A stretch of 64,000 bases of DNA, from the NCBI GenBank assembly GCA_938092005.1, contig CALKOU010000002.1, forward strand, positions 154,454-218,453. The letters run 5' to 3'. The translations under genes and the position numbers were made by a program. The DNA comes from an uncultured Flavobacteriaceae bacterium (GTDB taxonomy: Bacteria > Bacteroidota > Bacteroidia > Flavobacteriales > Flavobacteriaceae). Shown here piece by piece: positions 1 to 8,690 of this stretch (positions within the stretch are counted from its first letter, which is position 1; every line of letters starts with the position of its first letter). Below the pieces are notes generated by a model. The model did no database searches and was not told where the DNA came from. It saw only the letters and a list, made by a program, of their open reading frames with translations.

Positions 1-124
1 TAGAGAAAAACCCCATGTGGGTGTCAGTTTAGGAGTTACATTCTAGCTACTGCTAAACGAGTCAGTTGTATTAATTATGTTTTGTAAACATTAACAAGTG
101 CCACATATTATCTTTTCTGTCCCA

Positions 125-151
125 AAAACAAATCTAAAAATAGCGTTTGCA
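125..151. repeat. 27-bp direct repeat, copy A
   Basis: The 27 bases here are identical to those at 2906-2932. The pair brackets the secreted-protein gene at 243-2885. The copy at 2906-2932 carries the TTTG box of the rplM promoter, so this upstream copy looks like a duplicated piece of that promoter. The rest of 1-242 holds no gene I can support. Confidence 0.9.
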
Positions 152-242
152 ATGTTAAAATCAAATAGATTGATTTTAACATTTTAATTTTTGTAGTAGA
201 AGCTCCATTACATATATTTGAAATTCCTCAAATTTTTTATTT

Positions 243-2885
243 ATGAAATCTACGCTTCTTCAATCACATATATCTTTATTTCTTTTATTATCAAGTTTTT
301 GCATCGGGCAAACATTTACTAAAATAGGTTCAACTGCTTCGAACACTTACAGTATAAACATGAAGTTTGCAGTTGAATCTTATGACAACACTTTATATAA
401 ACTCACGACTACTATAAAAAATACTGGTGACAACGACATCGAAATGAATAAAGGCGTTTTTCGATATAATTCAGATATTAATCATTTTGCATTGTTTAAT
501 TACGTCCCAGGAAATTTAAGCTATCCTGACGATCAGAGTTTGCTTATTTCGATTGTTGATGATGAAGGCAAATATATTCACTCTGTAACACACGTGTTCC
601 CATCTGGCAGTTGGGTAAACAGTAAATTAAAAAAGAATGATTCTTTTACCATCGTAGCACATGTTAAAGCCTACACAACTTCTTTAAATGAATTAGCAAA
701 TAGTATGGAATTCTTTGTTGACGGAAATGTACCTCCTTTGTTTAATGATATAAAAATATATCTATCAGGAAATGATCATCATGAAACCCAAATCTATTAT
801 AGAGCACAAGGCAGTAGCGCTGCGAAAAACATAACCATTAGTGAAAATGATATGGTAGCCATGCGTATTGGAAAAGCATATAACGTATGGTCTGAAAATT
901 TTGTTGAAGGGACGTATCGGTACATAAGTGAAAGCACACTAGCTAGCCCATCAACTATCGTGTCAAACAGTGGTGCAAGTCTAACGTTGAGTTTCAATAA
1001 AGAGCGTGTTGAAACAGCCTTATATACAATCAATGTTAGTGGGCTCCCAAATGAAGCTTCTGTTCCAGCCACGCTGACAAGTACATCAGGGGAAGTAAAG
1101 TATGATTTAATTATTTCCAACGGAGAAAATCGGGTTCTACAAGTGTTACTATCCAATTATTTGTTAAAAATTGAAAATGTTACAGACTTAGAGGCAGAGG
1201 AAGTTTACACTCCAAGCCACGCTCCAATGGTTAGTGTTTCGAGTAATGGGTCAAACAGTATTAACGTTACTTTTTCAGCTACATCTATTTATCCATTTTC
1301 AGTCAAAGGTTATCCAAATTATTTAAGTCACGGTACTGTAACTAGCGCCTCTGCATCTATTGATTCAAACTTTGAAGACACTAAAATAGATGTCATTTTT
1401 AAATATTCTGGTAATGATGGTGCTGGCGATAGAGGTAAAATAGCGCCTACTTACGCAACCCAAAATACAATAGAACAAAGCCGACGACTAGAAGCTGAAA
1501 TGAATAGAAATGTAATGCCATTAATGATTCATTACACAGCTAACGCATCAGGCGGCGGAAGTAAAGAAGCAATAAAAGATTTAGAAGGAGACAATTTGTA
1601 TTTTCACTATAGAAGTCTGATTGAAGAAATCAACGTGATGCTTAACTTTAAAGACGATGAACACCCTTATCCCGCTTCTCTAATCGTAAGTCCAGATTTA
1701 CTTGGTGCTATTCAACAAGATGTAATAAACGGGCATGATGAAGGAATACTGACTAAGCATTTTGATGTAAATGCAAAAATTAAATTAGCCTTTGAGGATG
1801 CTAATATTGACGTATCCAATTTGCCAACATTTGAGAACAACTTTAAAGGGTATTTACAATCAATAAACTACACCATAACCTATGTTGGAGCGTGTAGCAT
1901 TCCATTTGGTTATCAACAGAACGTATGGTCTGCAGGTTCTGCTTTATGGGTTTTTAATGATGCTAATGAAGCTAGTGATCCTCAAACTATTGGGAATAAA
2001 GTTGCTGCTTTTATGAATGACCTTGGCGTATATAAAGGAGATTGGAAGCCTGACTTTGTTGCCTTTGATCGATATGAACGTGACTGTTTTGGACCCGACG
2101 GACGCTTGTTTTATGCTTGGACACCACAACACTGGAATAAATATTTAGATTATTGCAAGGTAATTGCGGCTGGTATTGGAAATCCACCTGTCATGTTGTG
2201 GCAAATTCCTGGAGGACACGTTCCTACTGATTCTGAAACTCTTGTTAATTTTGATCCAACTCGATTTTCTTCGGTAGCGCCACAATACTTGCTTGGCGAT
2301 AGCTCTTTGAATGCAGGCGCAGCAAACGCAGTAGATGTGGTAAAAAACATCTCTTTAAATGGAGGAAGTCATTATGGTTCATCATCAACAGTTAGCGAAC
2401 TTCTGATGAAGGACACACATGATTGGACTACAAATCAGCTCAAGCGATTGGCTGAAATGAATGTATTTAATATTTGTTGGGGTGGTGGTTCGACTTTAGG
2501 CACTGTTCCTATTGGAACAAATGGAGACGATGATGGCTGGTTGGCTAATAAGCTTGATGAATACTACCACGACGTTTATTTCAATACCAATAAAGATTTT
2601 GGCTATGCTGTGAGTGTGGCCTGTGGGCAAACACTTGGTTCAACAACGGATAATCCATACACAATTGTATATCCAAACCCAACAACAGAAGCAATAAATT
2701 TCAGTAGTTCTGTTAATGTTCAGAAGTTAATTTTGTACGATGCAAAGGGACGTGTTTGTCATCAAGTTGAGGGTCAAAATATTGTGCGTTTTTCTCTAAA
2801 AGGATTGAGAGCAGGATTGTATTTTGCTAAAATTCATCTTGACAACAACAAAGAAGTAACTATTAAGATAGTTAAAATCAATTAA
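243..2885 (+). CDS. Secreted type IX cargo protein, possible glycosidase-like domain
   Basis: This is an 880-residue secreted protein of unproven function. Residues 1-22 form a signal peptide. The last ~70 residues are a type IX secretion sorting domain beginning YPNPTTEAINFSS and ending in a basic KIVKIN tail, so it should be exported through the outer membrane and anchored or released. The central part (about 480-790) has segments such as FDRYERD near residue 607 and MLWQIPGGH near residue 653, which resemble beta-strand ends of a TIM-barrel hydrolase; that reading is inference. The residues before that look like beta-sandwich domains. Codon use looks more A/T-rich than in the ribosomal genes next door, and the gene sits between two copies of a 27-bp repeat, which suggests late arrival. 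Confidence 0.8.
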   Translation: MKSTLLQSHISLFLLLSSFCIGQTFTKIGSTASNTYSINMKFAVESYDNTLYKLTTTIKNTGDNDIEMNKGVFRYNSDINHFALFNYVPGNLSYPDDQSLLISIVDDEGKYIHSVTHVFPSGSWVNSKLKKNDSFTIVAHVKAYTTSLNELANSMEFFVDGNVPPLFNDIKIYLSGNDHHETQIYYRAQGSSAAKNITISENDMVAMRIGKAYNVWSENFVEGTYRYISESTLASPSTIVSNSGASLTLSFNKERVETALYTINVSGLPNEASVPATLTSTSGEVKYDLIISNGENRVLQVLLSNYLLKIENVTDLEAEEVYTPSHAPMVSVSSNGSNSINVTFSATSIYPFSVKGYPNYLSHGTVTSASASIDSNFEDTKIDVIFKYSGNDGAGDRGKIAPTYATQNTIEQSRRLEAEMNRNVMPLMIHYTANASGGGSKEAIKDLEGDNLYFHYRSLIEEINVMLNFKDDEHPYPASLIVSPDLLGAIQQDVINGHDEGILTKHFDVNAKIKLAFEDANIDVSNLPTFENNFKGYLQSINYTITYVGACSIPFGYQQNVWSAGSALWVFNDANEASDPQTIGNKVAAFMNDLGVYKGDWKPDFVAFDRYERDCFGPDGRLFYAWTPQHWNKYLDYCKVIAAGIGNPPVMLWQIPGGHVPTDSETLVNFDPTRFSSVAPQYLLGDSSLNAGAANAVDVVKNISLNGGSHYGSSSTVSELLMKDTHDWTTNQLKRLAEMNVFNICWGGGSTLGTVPIGTNGDDDGWLANKLDEYYHDVYFNTNKDFGYAVSVACGQTLGSTTDNPYTIVYPNPTTEAINFSSSVNVQKLILYDAKGRVCHQVEGQNIVRFSLKGLRAGLYFAKIHLDNNKEVTIKIVKIN

Positions 2886-2905
2886 CAAAGGCAATGGATT
2901 GCTTT

Positions 2906-2932
2906 AAAACAAATCTAAAAATAGCGTTTGCA
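2906..2932. repeat. 27-bp direct repeat, copy B
   Basis: This is identical to 125-151. It contains the TTTG (-33) box of the rplM promoter, so this copy is probably the original and the upstream one the duplicate. Confidence 0.9.
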
Positions 2933-2957
2933 TTATTGGGGATAGTTTGTACATTTG
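2927..2957 (+). promoter_or_regulatory. Bacteroidota-type promoter of rplM
   Basis: TTTG at 2927-2930 and TACATTTG at 2950-2957 match the known Bacteroidota consensus TTTG-N19-TAnnTTTG with exactly 19 bases between. It would start a transcript about 50 bases before the rplM start codon. Confidence 0.75.
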
Positions 2958-2962
2958 CAGCC

Positions 2963-2992
2963 CGCCAAACAGAGGTACATTTCTGTACGGCG
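2963..2992 (+). promoter_or_regulatory. Hairpin in the rplM mRNA leader
   Basis: CGCC (2963-2966) pairs with GGCG (2989-2992), and inside it GTACA (2975-2979) pairs with TGTAC (2984-2988) around a TTTC loop, leaving an 8-base bulge on the 5' side. It lies between promoter and start codon of a ribosomal protein operon, the usual place for autoregulatory leaders. A regulatory role is inferred only. Confidence 0.4.
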
Positions 2993-3014
2993 ATAACGAG
3001 CAAAAACGTATATA

Positions 3015-3470
3015 GTGGACTCATTAAGTTATAAAACCGTATCCATCAACAAGCAAAACGCTGATAAACAGTGGGTTGTAGTTGATGCCGCCGACCAAAT
3101 TCTAGGTCGCTTTTCTTCAAAAGTAGCCAAGCTATTGCGTGGCAAATACAAGCCAAGCTTTACGCCTCACGTAGACTGTGGCGACAATGTCATTGTAATC
3201 AATGCTGAAAAAATTAAACTAACAGGCAATAAGTGGACCGAAAAAACCTATATCCGACACACCGGATATCCAGGTGGTCAACGATCCCTTACCGCTACCG
3301 AAGTATTTGAAAAAGACCCAACACGTGTTGTTGAAAAAGCCGTAAAGGGTATGCTTCCAAAAAACAAATTAGGTGCTGAGTTGTTCCGAAACCTTTATGT
3401 TATTGAAGGTGCCGAGCACAATCACGGTGGACAACAGCCTAAAGAACTAAACATCAACGATTTAAATTAA
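3015..3470 (+). CDS. rplM: 50S ribosomal protein L13
   Basis: L13 is an early-assembly protein of the large ribosomal subunit. The 151-residue product has the family signature around RHTGYPGGQRS (about residues 76-86) and KGMLPKNKLG (about 115-124). The start is GTG; no in-frame ATG lies nearby and the N-terminus MDSLSYKT fits flavobacterial L13. It is cotranscribed with rpsI, which starts one base after its stop codon. The promoter lies 50-90 bases upstream, inside the downstream copy of a 27-bp repeat. Confidence 0.97.
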   Translation: MDSLSYKTVSINKQNADKQWVVVDAADQILGRFSSKVAKLLRGKYKPSFTPHVDCGDNVIVINAEKIKLTGNKWTEKTYIRHTGYPGGQRSLTATEVFEKDPTRVVEKAVKGMLPKNKLGAELFRNLYVIEGAEHNHGGQQPKELNINDLN

Positions 3471-3471
3471 T

Positions 3472-3858
3472 ATGGAAACCATCCACAAAATTGGTCGTCG
3501 CAAAACAGCCATTGCACGTGTATACCTATCTGAAGGAAAAGGTGAAATCACGGTAAACAAAAAACCATTGGACGTTTATTTTGCGCCAGCAACATTACAA
3601 TATAAAGTAAACCAGCCTTTCGCATTAACAGAAACAACTGGACAGTATAATCTATCTGCATCTGTTGTAGGTGGAGGACCAAACGGACAAGCTGAGGCGG
3701 TACGTCTTGCGATTTCAAGAGCATTATGTGCCATTGACGAAGAGCACCGTTTGGCGTTAAAGCCAGAAGGACTACTTACGCGTGACCCACGTATGGTGGA
3801 GCGTAAGAAATTTGGTCAGAAAAAGGCACGAAAAAAATTCCAATTCTCGAAACGTTAA
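3472..3858 (+). CDS. rpsI: 30S ribosomal protein S9
   Basis: S9 lies in the head of the small subunit, and its C-terminal tail reaches the P-site tRNA. The 128 residues start METIHKIGRRKTAIARV and end in the invariant basic tail FQFSKR. GGGPNGQAEA (about 67-76) is the family signature. It follows rplM by a single base, the usual rplM-rpsI unit. A 138-base spacer with a short hairpin separates it from rpsB. Confidence 0.97.
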   Translation: METIHKIGRRKTAIARVYLSEGKGEITVNKKPLDVYFAPATLQYKVNQPFALTETTGQYNLSASVVGGGPNGQAEAVRLAISRALCAIDEEHRLALKPEGLLTRDPRMVERKKFGQKKARKKFQFSKR

Positions 3859-3865
3859 CCTTACC

Positions 3866-3881
3866 GTTGCGCTTGCGCAAC
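3866..3881. other. Short perfect hairpin between rpsI and rpsB
   Basis: GTTGCGC and GCGCAAC are perfect inverted repeats with a TT loop, 8 bases after the rpsI stop. No T tract follows, so it does not look like an intrinsic terminator; it could stabilise or process the rpsI mRNA end. Confidence 0.4.
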
Positions 3882-3996
3882 ATCAAGTTCATTTAAATAC
3901 CATTAATTTGTTGCCATTAGTTTAGCATCTAAATGCTCAAGGCCGAGACATCGCCACTTAAGTATTGCTAATCAGGGAACGTAAACTATTACAACA

Positions 3997-4944
3997 ATGT
4001 CTAAAATAGAAGTCAAAGACCTACTCGATGCCGGTGTGCATTTTGGTCACCTTACCCGCAAATGGAACCCTAACATGGCCCCATATATCTATATGGAGCG
4101 CAACGGGATCCACATCATCAACCTTTACAAATCGGTTGCTAAAATCGAAGAAGCTAACGAAGCACTCAAGAAAATTGCTGCTTCGGGTCGTAAAATTTTG
4201 TTTGTTGCTACAAAAAAGCAAGCAAAAGATATCGTTTCTCAAAAAGTTGCAAACGTAAACATGCCATACATTACCGAGCGCTGGCCTGGGGGTATGCTTA
4301 CCAACTTTGTTACCATCCGCAAGGCGGTTAAAAAGATGGCAGCCATTGATAAAATGAAAGCTGATGGCACATTCAATACCCTTTCTAAAAAGGAAAAATT
4401 ACAAGTAGACCGTTTGCGTGCCAAACTAGAAAAGAACTTAGGTTCTATTTCAGATATGACACGTTTGCCTGGTGCATTGTTTATTGTGGATATCCGTCGC
4501 GAGCACATTGCCGTTAAGGAAGCACAAAAACTAAACATTCCCATCTTTGCAATGGTGGATACCAACGCTGACCCACGTGATGTGGATTACGTGATTCCTG
4601 CGAATGATGATGCATCAAAATCAATTGAAAAAATCATGACATTGGTGACAGCTGCTGTTGCTGAGGGAATGCAAGAACGTCAAAAAGAAAAATCAGACGC
4701 TGATGCTGCTGCATCGGAAGGTGAGGTTGTTGCACCAACTGCTGAAGAAGTTGTAGCAGAAGCTGTTACAGAAGCTCCAGCTGCGGAAGCTGCTCCTGTT
4801 GCTGAGGAAACTCCAACTGAAGAAGCTGCTGTTGTTGAAGCGGAAAAACCTGCCGATACTGAGCCTGCTGAAACGGCAACTGAGCCTGTCGAAACGGCAA
4901 CTGAGCCTGTCGAAGTTGACGAAAAAACCAAAGAAGAAAAATAA
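3997..4944 (+). CDS. rpsB: 30S ribosomal protein S2 with acidic C-terminal tail
   Basis: S2 joins the small subunit late and lies near the anti-Shine-Dalgarno region. The core (residues 1 to about 227) carries the typical GVHFGHLTRKWNP start, the GGMLTNF segment and RLPGALFIVDIRREH. After this come ~88 residues rich in Ala, Glu, Pro, Thr and Val. The usual length is about 240-260, so at 315 this copy has an unusually long acidic tail. The tail includes a 21-bp tandem repeat in the DNA, implying growth by slippage. tsf follows by 10 bases, the standard rpsB-tsf unit. Confidence 0.96.
   Translation: MSKIEVKDLLDAGVHFGHLTRKWNPNMAPYIYMERNGIHIINLYKSVAKIEEANEALKKIAASGRKILFVATKKQAKDIVSQKVANVNMPYITERWPGGMLTNFVTIRKAVKKMAAIDKMKADGTFNTLSKKEKLQVDRLRAKLEKNLGSISDMTRLPGALFIVDIRREHIAVKEAQKLNIPIFAMVDTNADPRDVDYVIPANDDASKSIEKIMTLVTAAVAEGMQERQKEKSDADAAASEGEVVAPTAEEVVAEAVTEAPAAEAAPVAEETPTEEAAVVEAEKPADTEPAETATEPVETATEPVEVDEKTKEEK
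4870..4911 (+). repeat. 21-bp tandem repeat inside rpsB
   Basis: Two perfect 21-bp copies (4870-4890 and 4891-4911) each encode ETATEPV. A degenerate partial copy lies just before. The repeat is in frame, so copy-number change would only lengthen or shorten the S2 tail. Confidence 0.9.
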
Positions 4945-4954
4945 AGAAAACATT

Positions 4955-5782
4955 ATGTCAAAAATTACTGCTGCTGAAGTAAACAAACTGCGCAAATCTA
5001 CGGGTGCAGGTATGATGGACTGTAAAAAAGCGCTTGTAGAAGCGGGTGGCGATTTTGAAGCCGCTATTGAATTGCTTCGTAAAAAAGGACAAAAAGTGGC
5101 TGCAAACCGCGCCGATAGAGATTCATCTGAAGGGGCTGTCATTGCACGTGTAAACGATGATGCATCTGTTGGTGTTGTGGTTTCGGTAAACTGTGAAACG
5201 GACTTTGTTGCAAAAAATGACAGTTATGTAGCACTTGCCAACAAACTTGCTGATATTGCATTAGCACACGATTCTAAAGAAGCTTTTTTAGCGGCTCCTT
5301 TTGAGGGTAGTATTTCGGTTGCTGATAAGCTTACCGAACAAACAGGTGTTATTGGTGAGAAAATCGAAATTGGTGGATTTGAACGTTTGGAAGCTCCTTT
5401 TATAGGTTCATACATCCACGCAGGAAACAAAATTGCAACGCTAGTAAGCCTTTCAGCTTCTGTTGAAGGTGCTGCTGAAGCGGCTAAAAACGTAGCCATG
5501 CAAGCTGCAGCCATGAACCCTATCGCATTAAACGAAGAAGGAGTTGATGCTGCTGTAATCGAAAAAGAAATTGAGATTGCCAAAGACCAATTGCGTCAAG
5601 AAGGTAAACCCGAAGCCATGCTTGATAATATTGCTAAAGGAAAAATCAAGCGTTTCTTTAAAGACAACACACTTGTACATCAAGCGTTTATTAAAGATAG
5701 CAAACAAAGTGTTTCTGCCTATGTAAAGTCGGTACATGCCGACCTTAACGTTACTGGATTTAAGCGTTTGGCACTGGGCTAA
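4955..5782 (+). CDS. tsf: Elongation factor Ts
   Basis: EF-Ts is the nucleotide exchange factor that regenerates EF-Tu-GTP. The 275-residue protein begins MSKITAAEVNKLRKSTGAGM, the conserved N-terminal UBA-like domain, followed by MDCKKAL and, near residue 75, the exchange motif around NCETDFVAKN. The frame is open 156 bases further upstream, but that part is read inside rpsB and lacks family similarity, so ATG at 4955 is chosen. It ends the rpsB-tsf operon, with an intrinsic terminator 28 bases after the stop. Confidence 0.97.
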   Translation: MSKITAAEVNKLRKSTGAGMMDCKKALVEAGGDFEAAIELLRKKGQKVAANRADRDSSEGAVIARVNDDASVGVVVSVNCETDFVAKNDSYVALANKLADIALAHDSKEAFLAAPFEGSISVADKLTEQTGVIGEKIEIGGFERLEAPFIGSYIHAGNKIATLVSLSASVEGAAEAAKNVAMQAAAMNPIALNEEGVDAAVIEKEIEIAKDQLRQEGKPEAMLDNIAKGKIKRFFKDNTLVHQAFIKDSKQSVSAYVKSVHADLNVTGFKRLALG

Positions 5783-5810
5783 GTCTTAATTCCGTATTAA
5801 ACTTTTCATA

Positions 5811-5839
5811 AAGACCTCCATTTGGGGGTCTTTTTTTTT
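5811..5839 (+). terminator. Intrinsic terminator after tsf
   Basis: AAGACCTCC and GGGGGTCTT form a stem (one G-T pair) around a short ATTT loop, followed by a run of nine T. It closes the rpsB-tsf transcript. Confidence 0.85.
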
Positions 5840-5869
5840 ATCTTGCTGCTATCCAAATCCAAATGCTTG

Positions 5870-7297
5870 ATGAAAAAGCTTCTTTACCTTATATGTTTCT
5901 TTAGTGTTGCAACCGCTTTTGCGCAACACATTATCGTCTTGGACAGCCTAACCCAAGAGCCCATACCTTTTGTTCATGTTTATGACGGTAACAAAGGCGT
6001 TATCGCAAGTGGTACAGGTGCGTTTTATTGGGGAAAAACCAAAGCTGTAGATTCCATAACATTATCTTGTATGGGGTATGCCCTCAAAAAAATAGGTGCT
6101 GACCAGCTTAAAGACAGCCTCTATTTAATGCCAAAAACAGTGCAGCTAAGTGCGGTGGTTGTATCCAACAGAACCCTAACGGCAGAAGAAATTATGGAGC
6201 GTGTGCGCAAGAATACCGCCCAAAATATGGACTTTGGTCTTTCTGCCAGTGAGGTGTATGTAGTTAAAAAAGATGTTGATGTAGTCCAAAAAATGACAAT
6301 TGAAATCAAGAAATCTACCATAAAAGAACTCGACCAATCTTTTGTAGATGAAATCTTGGAAAAAATTCCTGAGCGCGATAGCAGTACCCATTACATCAAA
6401 AGTAAATGGCTGCGGGACAACGGTAGCATAAAAGATCACAAATTGCAGGTAACGCAATCGGCGAACTTACAAGATTCCCTTTCAGAAAGCACCTATAACT
6501 CCATGCAAGAAACCATTCAAGACATTCTGAATAAAAGAGTAAAAAAAGACTCTTATTTTAAGGTAAAATCAGGGCCGCTAATTTCTGTAAAAGCAGACAA
6601 TAACATCGGGCAAGAAGTGGATTCAATAGTACAAGACAGTAACAACATAACGCCGGCAAAATATGCGGATATACAGCTCGGTAGGCTAAAACGATTGGTC
6701 AACACCATCCTTTTTAACGAGAAAAACTGGGCGCTGCCCTTTTTAGGTAAACCCAACAAATACGACTTGACAAATGAGGGGATTGTCTACGACCAACGAG
6801 TGCCTACCTATAAATTGCGTTTTTCATCTAAAAAGAAGAAAGATTATAGCGGATACCTACTTGTTGACATAGAAGATTTTGGCGTGCATAAAATAACGTA
6901 CCACAACAACAAACACGCATCAAGGATAAAGTTATTCGGGTTATTTTTTCAAAAACAGCTTAACGATAGAACCTATGTCTTTGTCAAAAATCAATTGGGA
7001 AAATACACCTTGTATCAAATAAAAGAAGAAGAAAACACAAAACTAGGACTTAAAAGACCGTTTAAAGTCATTGAAAAAAACAAAGTAGTAAAAGGGCGTA
7101 ACAGGCAAAATGTACTGTCTATGGACGTTAATTACAGCGGTGAAACCATCAGCAAAAAAACCATCTACTTTAATTCATTTCGTTCCATTTCCAAAACAGA
7201 GTTTGATGCGTTTAAGGCTATGCATACCGTTACGCCAACCAATTATTATTCCCTGGAATCCATTCGTAAGATTATGCCTGGGCTTCCCTCAGAATAA
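5870..7297 (+). CDS. Secreted protein with carboxypeptidase-like regulatory domain
   Basis: This is a 475-residue exported protein of unknown role. MKKLLYLICFFSVATAFAQ is a clear signal peptide, so ATG at 5870 is preferred over the start at 5822, which would lie in the tsf terminator. Residues ~20-95 form a small beta-sandwich of the CarboxypepD_reg-like type (LDSLTQEPIPFVHVYD ... LSCMGY), as seen at the N-terminus of many Bacteroidota outer-membrane proteins. The remainder is charged and has no TonB-dependent barrel, so it is probably a periplasmic or surface protein. It stands alone between tsf and pyrH. Confidence 0.75.
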   Translation: MKKLLYLICFFSVATAFAQHIIVLDSLTQEPIPFVHVYDGNKGVIASGTGAFYWGKTKAVDSITLSCMGYALKKIGADQLKDSLYLMPKTVQLSAVVVSNRTLTAEEIMERVRKNTAQNMDFGLSASEVYVVKKDVDVVQKMTIEIKKSTIKELDQSFVDEILEKIPERDSSTHYIKSKWLRDNGSIKDHKLQVTQSANLQDSLSESTYNSMQETIQDILNKRVKKDSYFKVKSGPLISVKADNNIGQEVDSIVQDSNNITPAKYADIQLGRLKRLVNTILFNEKNWALPFLGKPNKYDLTNEGIVYDQRVPTYKLRFSSKKKKDYSGYLLVDIEDFGVHKITYHNNKHASRIKLFGLFFQKQLNDRTYVFVKNQLGKYTLYQIKEEENTKLGLKRPFKVIEKNKVVKGRNRQNVLSMDVNYSGETISKKTIYFNSFRSISKTEFDAFKAMHTVTPTNYYSLESIRKIMPGLPSE

Positions 7298-7381
7298 GAA
7301 CATATTTAGCTTTTAAAACGTGATTGAACAACTTTCGTTTGCATACTGCCATAGATGGCTACAACTAAACCCCGAACTTCT

Positions 7382-7389
7382 TATATTTG
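7382..7389 (+). promoter_or_regulatory. -7 box (TAnnTTTG) upstream of pyrH
   Basis: TATATTTG lies 14 bases before the pyrH ATG and matches the Bacteroidota -7 consensus. I see no good TTTG box at the usual spacing, so the call rests on the -7 element only; the leader would be very short. Confidence 0.5.
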
Positions 7390-7403
7390 CATAAACATAC
7401 TCC

Positions 7404-8111
7404 ATGGCATATAAACGGATTCTTTTAAAACTAAGCGGCGAAGCACTTATGGGCGAACGTACTCACGGTATTGACCCCAAGCGTCTTAGCGAATATGCAC
7501 AAGACATCAAGGAAATTGTAGGCATGGGAGTAGAAGTTGCTGTTGTTATTGGGGGTGGAAACATCTTTAGGGGGGTTGCTGCAGCCTCAAATGGCATGGA
7601 TCGCGTGCAAGGTGACTATATGGGTATGTTGGCAACCTGTATCAACGGCATGGCACTCCAAAGTGCCCTTGAAGATGCGGAAGTGCCCACCCGACTACAA
7701 ACTGCCATTAAAATTGAAGCTGTTGCTGAACCGTATATCAAACGTCGCGCGGTGCGCCACCTTCAAAAAGGGCGTGTTGTGATTTTTGGTGCAGGAACAG
7801 GAAATCCGTTTTTTACAACAGACTCAGCAGCTGTGTTGCGTGCCATTGAGGTAGGTGCAGATGTAATTTTGAAAGGAACACGCGTAGACGGTATTTATTC
7901 CGCTGACCCTGAAAAGGATAAAACCGCAGAAAAATTTGAACATATTTCCTTTAAGGATGTATTAAGCAAAGGGCTAAAAGTCATGGACTCAACGGCCTTT
8001 ACGCTCAGTCAAGAAAACGAACTGCCCATCATCGTTTTTGACATGAACAAACCTGGAAACCTTAAAAAGGTAGTGAAGGGCGAATCTATTGGAACACTGG
8101 TAAACTTATAA
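7404..8111 (+). CDS. pyrH: UMP kinase
   Basis: UMP kinase phosphorylates UMP to UDP in pyrimidine nucleotide synthesis; in bacteria it is a hexamer of the amino-acid-kinase fold. The 235 residues show the N-terminal [11 protein letters not shown] phosphate-binding strand, the glycine-rich [10 protein letters not shown] loop, and [13 protein letters not shown] for nucleotide binding. The length is normal. It is followed after 3 bases by frr, a pairing conserved across bacteria. Confidence 0.97.
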   Translation: MAYKRILLKLSGEALMGERTHGIDPKRLSEYAQDIKEIVGMGVEVAVVIGGGNIFRGVAAASNGMDRVQGDYMGMLATCINGMALQSALEDAEVPTRLQTAIKIEAVAEPYIKRRAVRHLQKGRVVIFGAGTGNPFFTTDSAAVLRAIEVGADVILKGTRVDGIYSADPEKDKTAEKFEHISFKDVLSKGLKVMDSTAFTLSQENELPIIVFDMNKPGNLKKVVKGESIGTLVNL

Positions 8112-8114
8112 ATT

Positions 8115-8666
8115 ATGGAAGAAATATCCTTTGTTATTGACACCGCAAAAGAGGCCATGGATAAGGCCTTAGACCACTTAGACAAATCTTTTGTGAACAT
8201 ACGAGCTGGCAAGGCAAACCCAGTCATGTTATCTACCGTAAAAGTAGACTATTACGGGTCGCAAACGCCGCTTAGCCAAGTTGCCAATGTCAACACCCCC
8301 GACGCGCAAACACTTTCGGTTCAGCCATGGGAAAAAAACTTAATTCCAGAAATTGAAAAAGCCATTATGGTTGCTAACCTGGGTTTTAACCCCATGAACA
8401 ATGGTGAATCCATTATAATTAGTATTCCTCCATTAACAGAAGAGCGTCGTCGTGAGTTGGTGAAGCAAGCCAAAGCAGAAGGCGAGCACGCAAAAGTGGG
8501 TATTCGCAATGCCCGTAAAGACGCTAACAACGAATTAAAAAAGTTGGATATTTCCGAAGACGAGCTGAAAAACGCTGAAGTTGATATTCAAGAAATAACC
8601 GATACCTATATTGCCTCGATAGACACAAAATATCAGGCAAAAGAAAAAGAAATCATGACTGTGTAA
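8115..8666 (+). CDS. frr: Ribosome recycling factor
   Basis: RRF, with EF-G, splits the post-termination ribosome. The 183-residue product has the conserved first helix, AMDKALDHLDKSFVNIRAGK, and the segment IPPLTEERRRELVKQAK near 105-121 typical of the three-helix bundle. It is cotranscribed with pyrH (3-base gap) and is followed after 24 bases by an RND-type exporter. Confidence 0.97.
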   Translation: MEEISFVIDTAKEAMDKALDHLDKSFVNIRAGKANPVMLSTVKVDYYGSQTPLSQVANVNTPDAQTLSVQPWEKNLIPEIEKAIMVANLGFNPMNNGESIIISIPPLTEERRRELVKQAKAEGEHAKVGIRNARKDANNELKKLDISEDELKNAEVDIQEITDTYIASIDTKYQAKEKEIMTV

Positions 8667-8690
8667 ACAGCTCGTGGACATTATATTGCT

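Noticed and set aside
1..60. Hairpin CCCCA-TG-TGGG at the window start as a terminator
   Set aside because: The stem is only four to five pairs and no T run follows; the upstream gene is not in the window.
3866..3881. Hairpin after rpsI as an intrinsic terminator
   Set aside because: No T tract follows the stem, so it was listed as a hairpin only.
4799..4954. Upstream extension of tsf into rpsB
   Set aside because: It is the alternate-frame reading of the low-complexity rpsB tail, and EF-Ts homology starts at MSKITAAEV.
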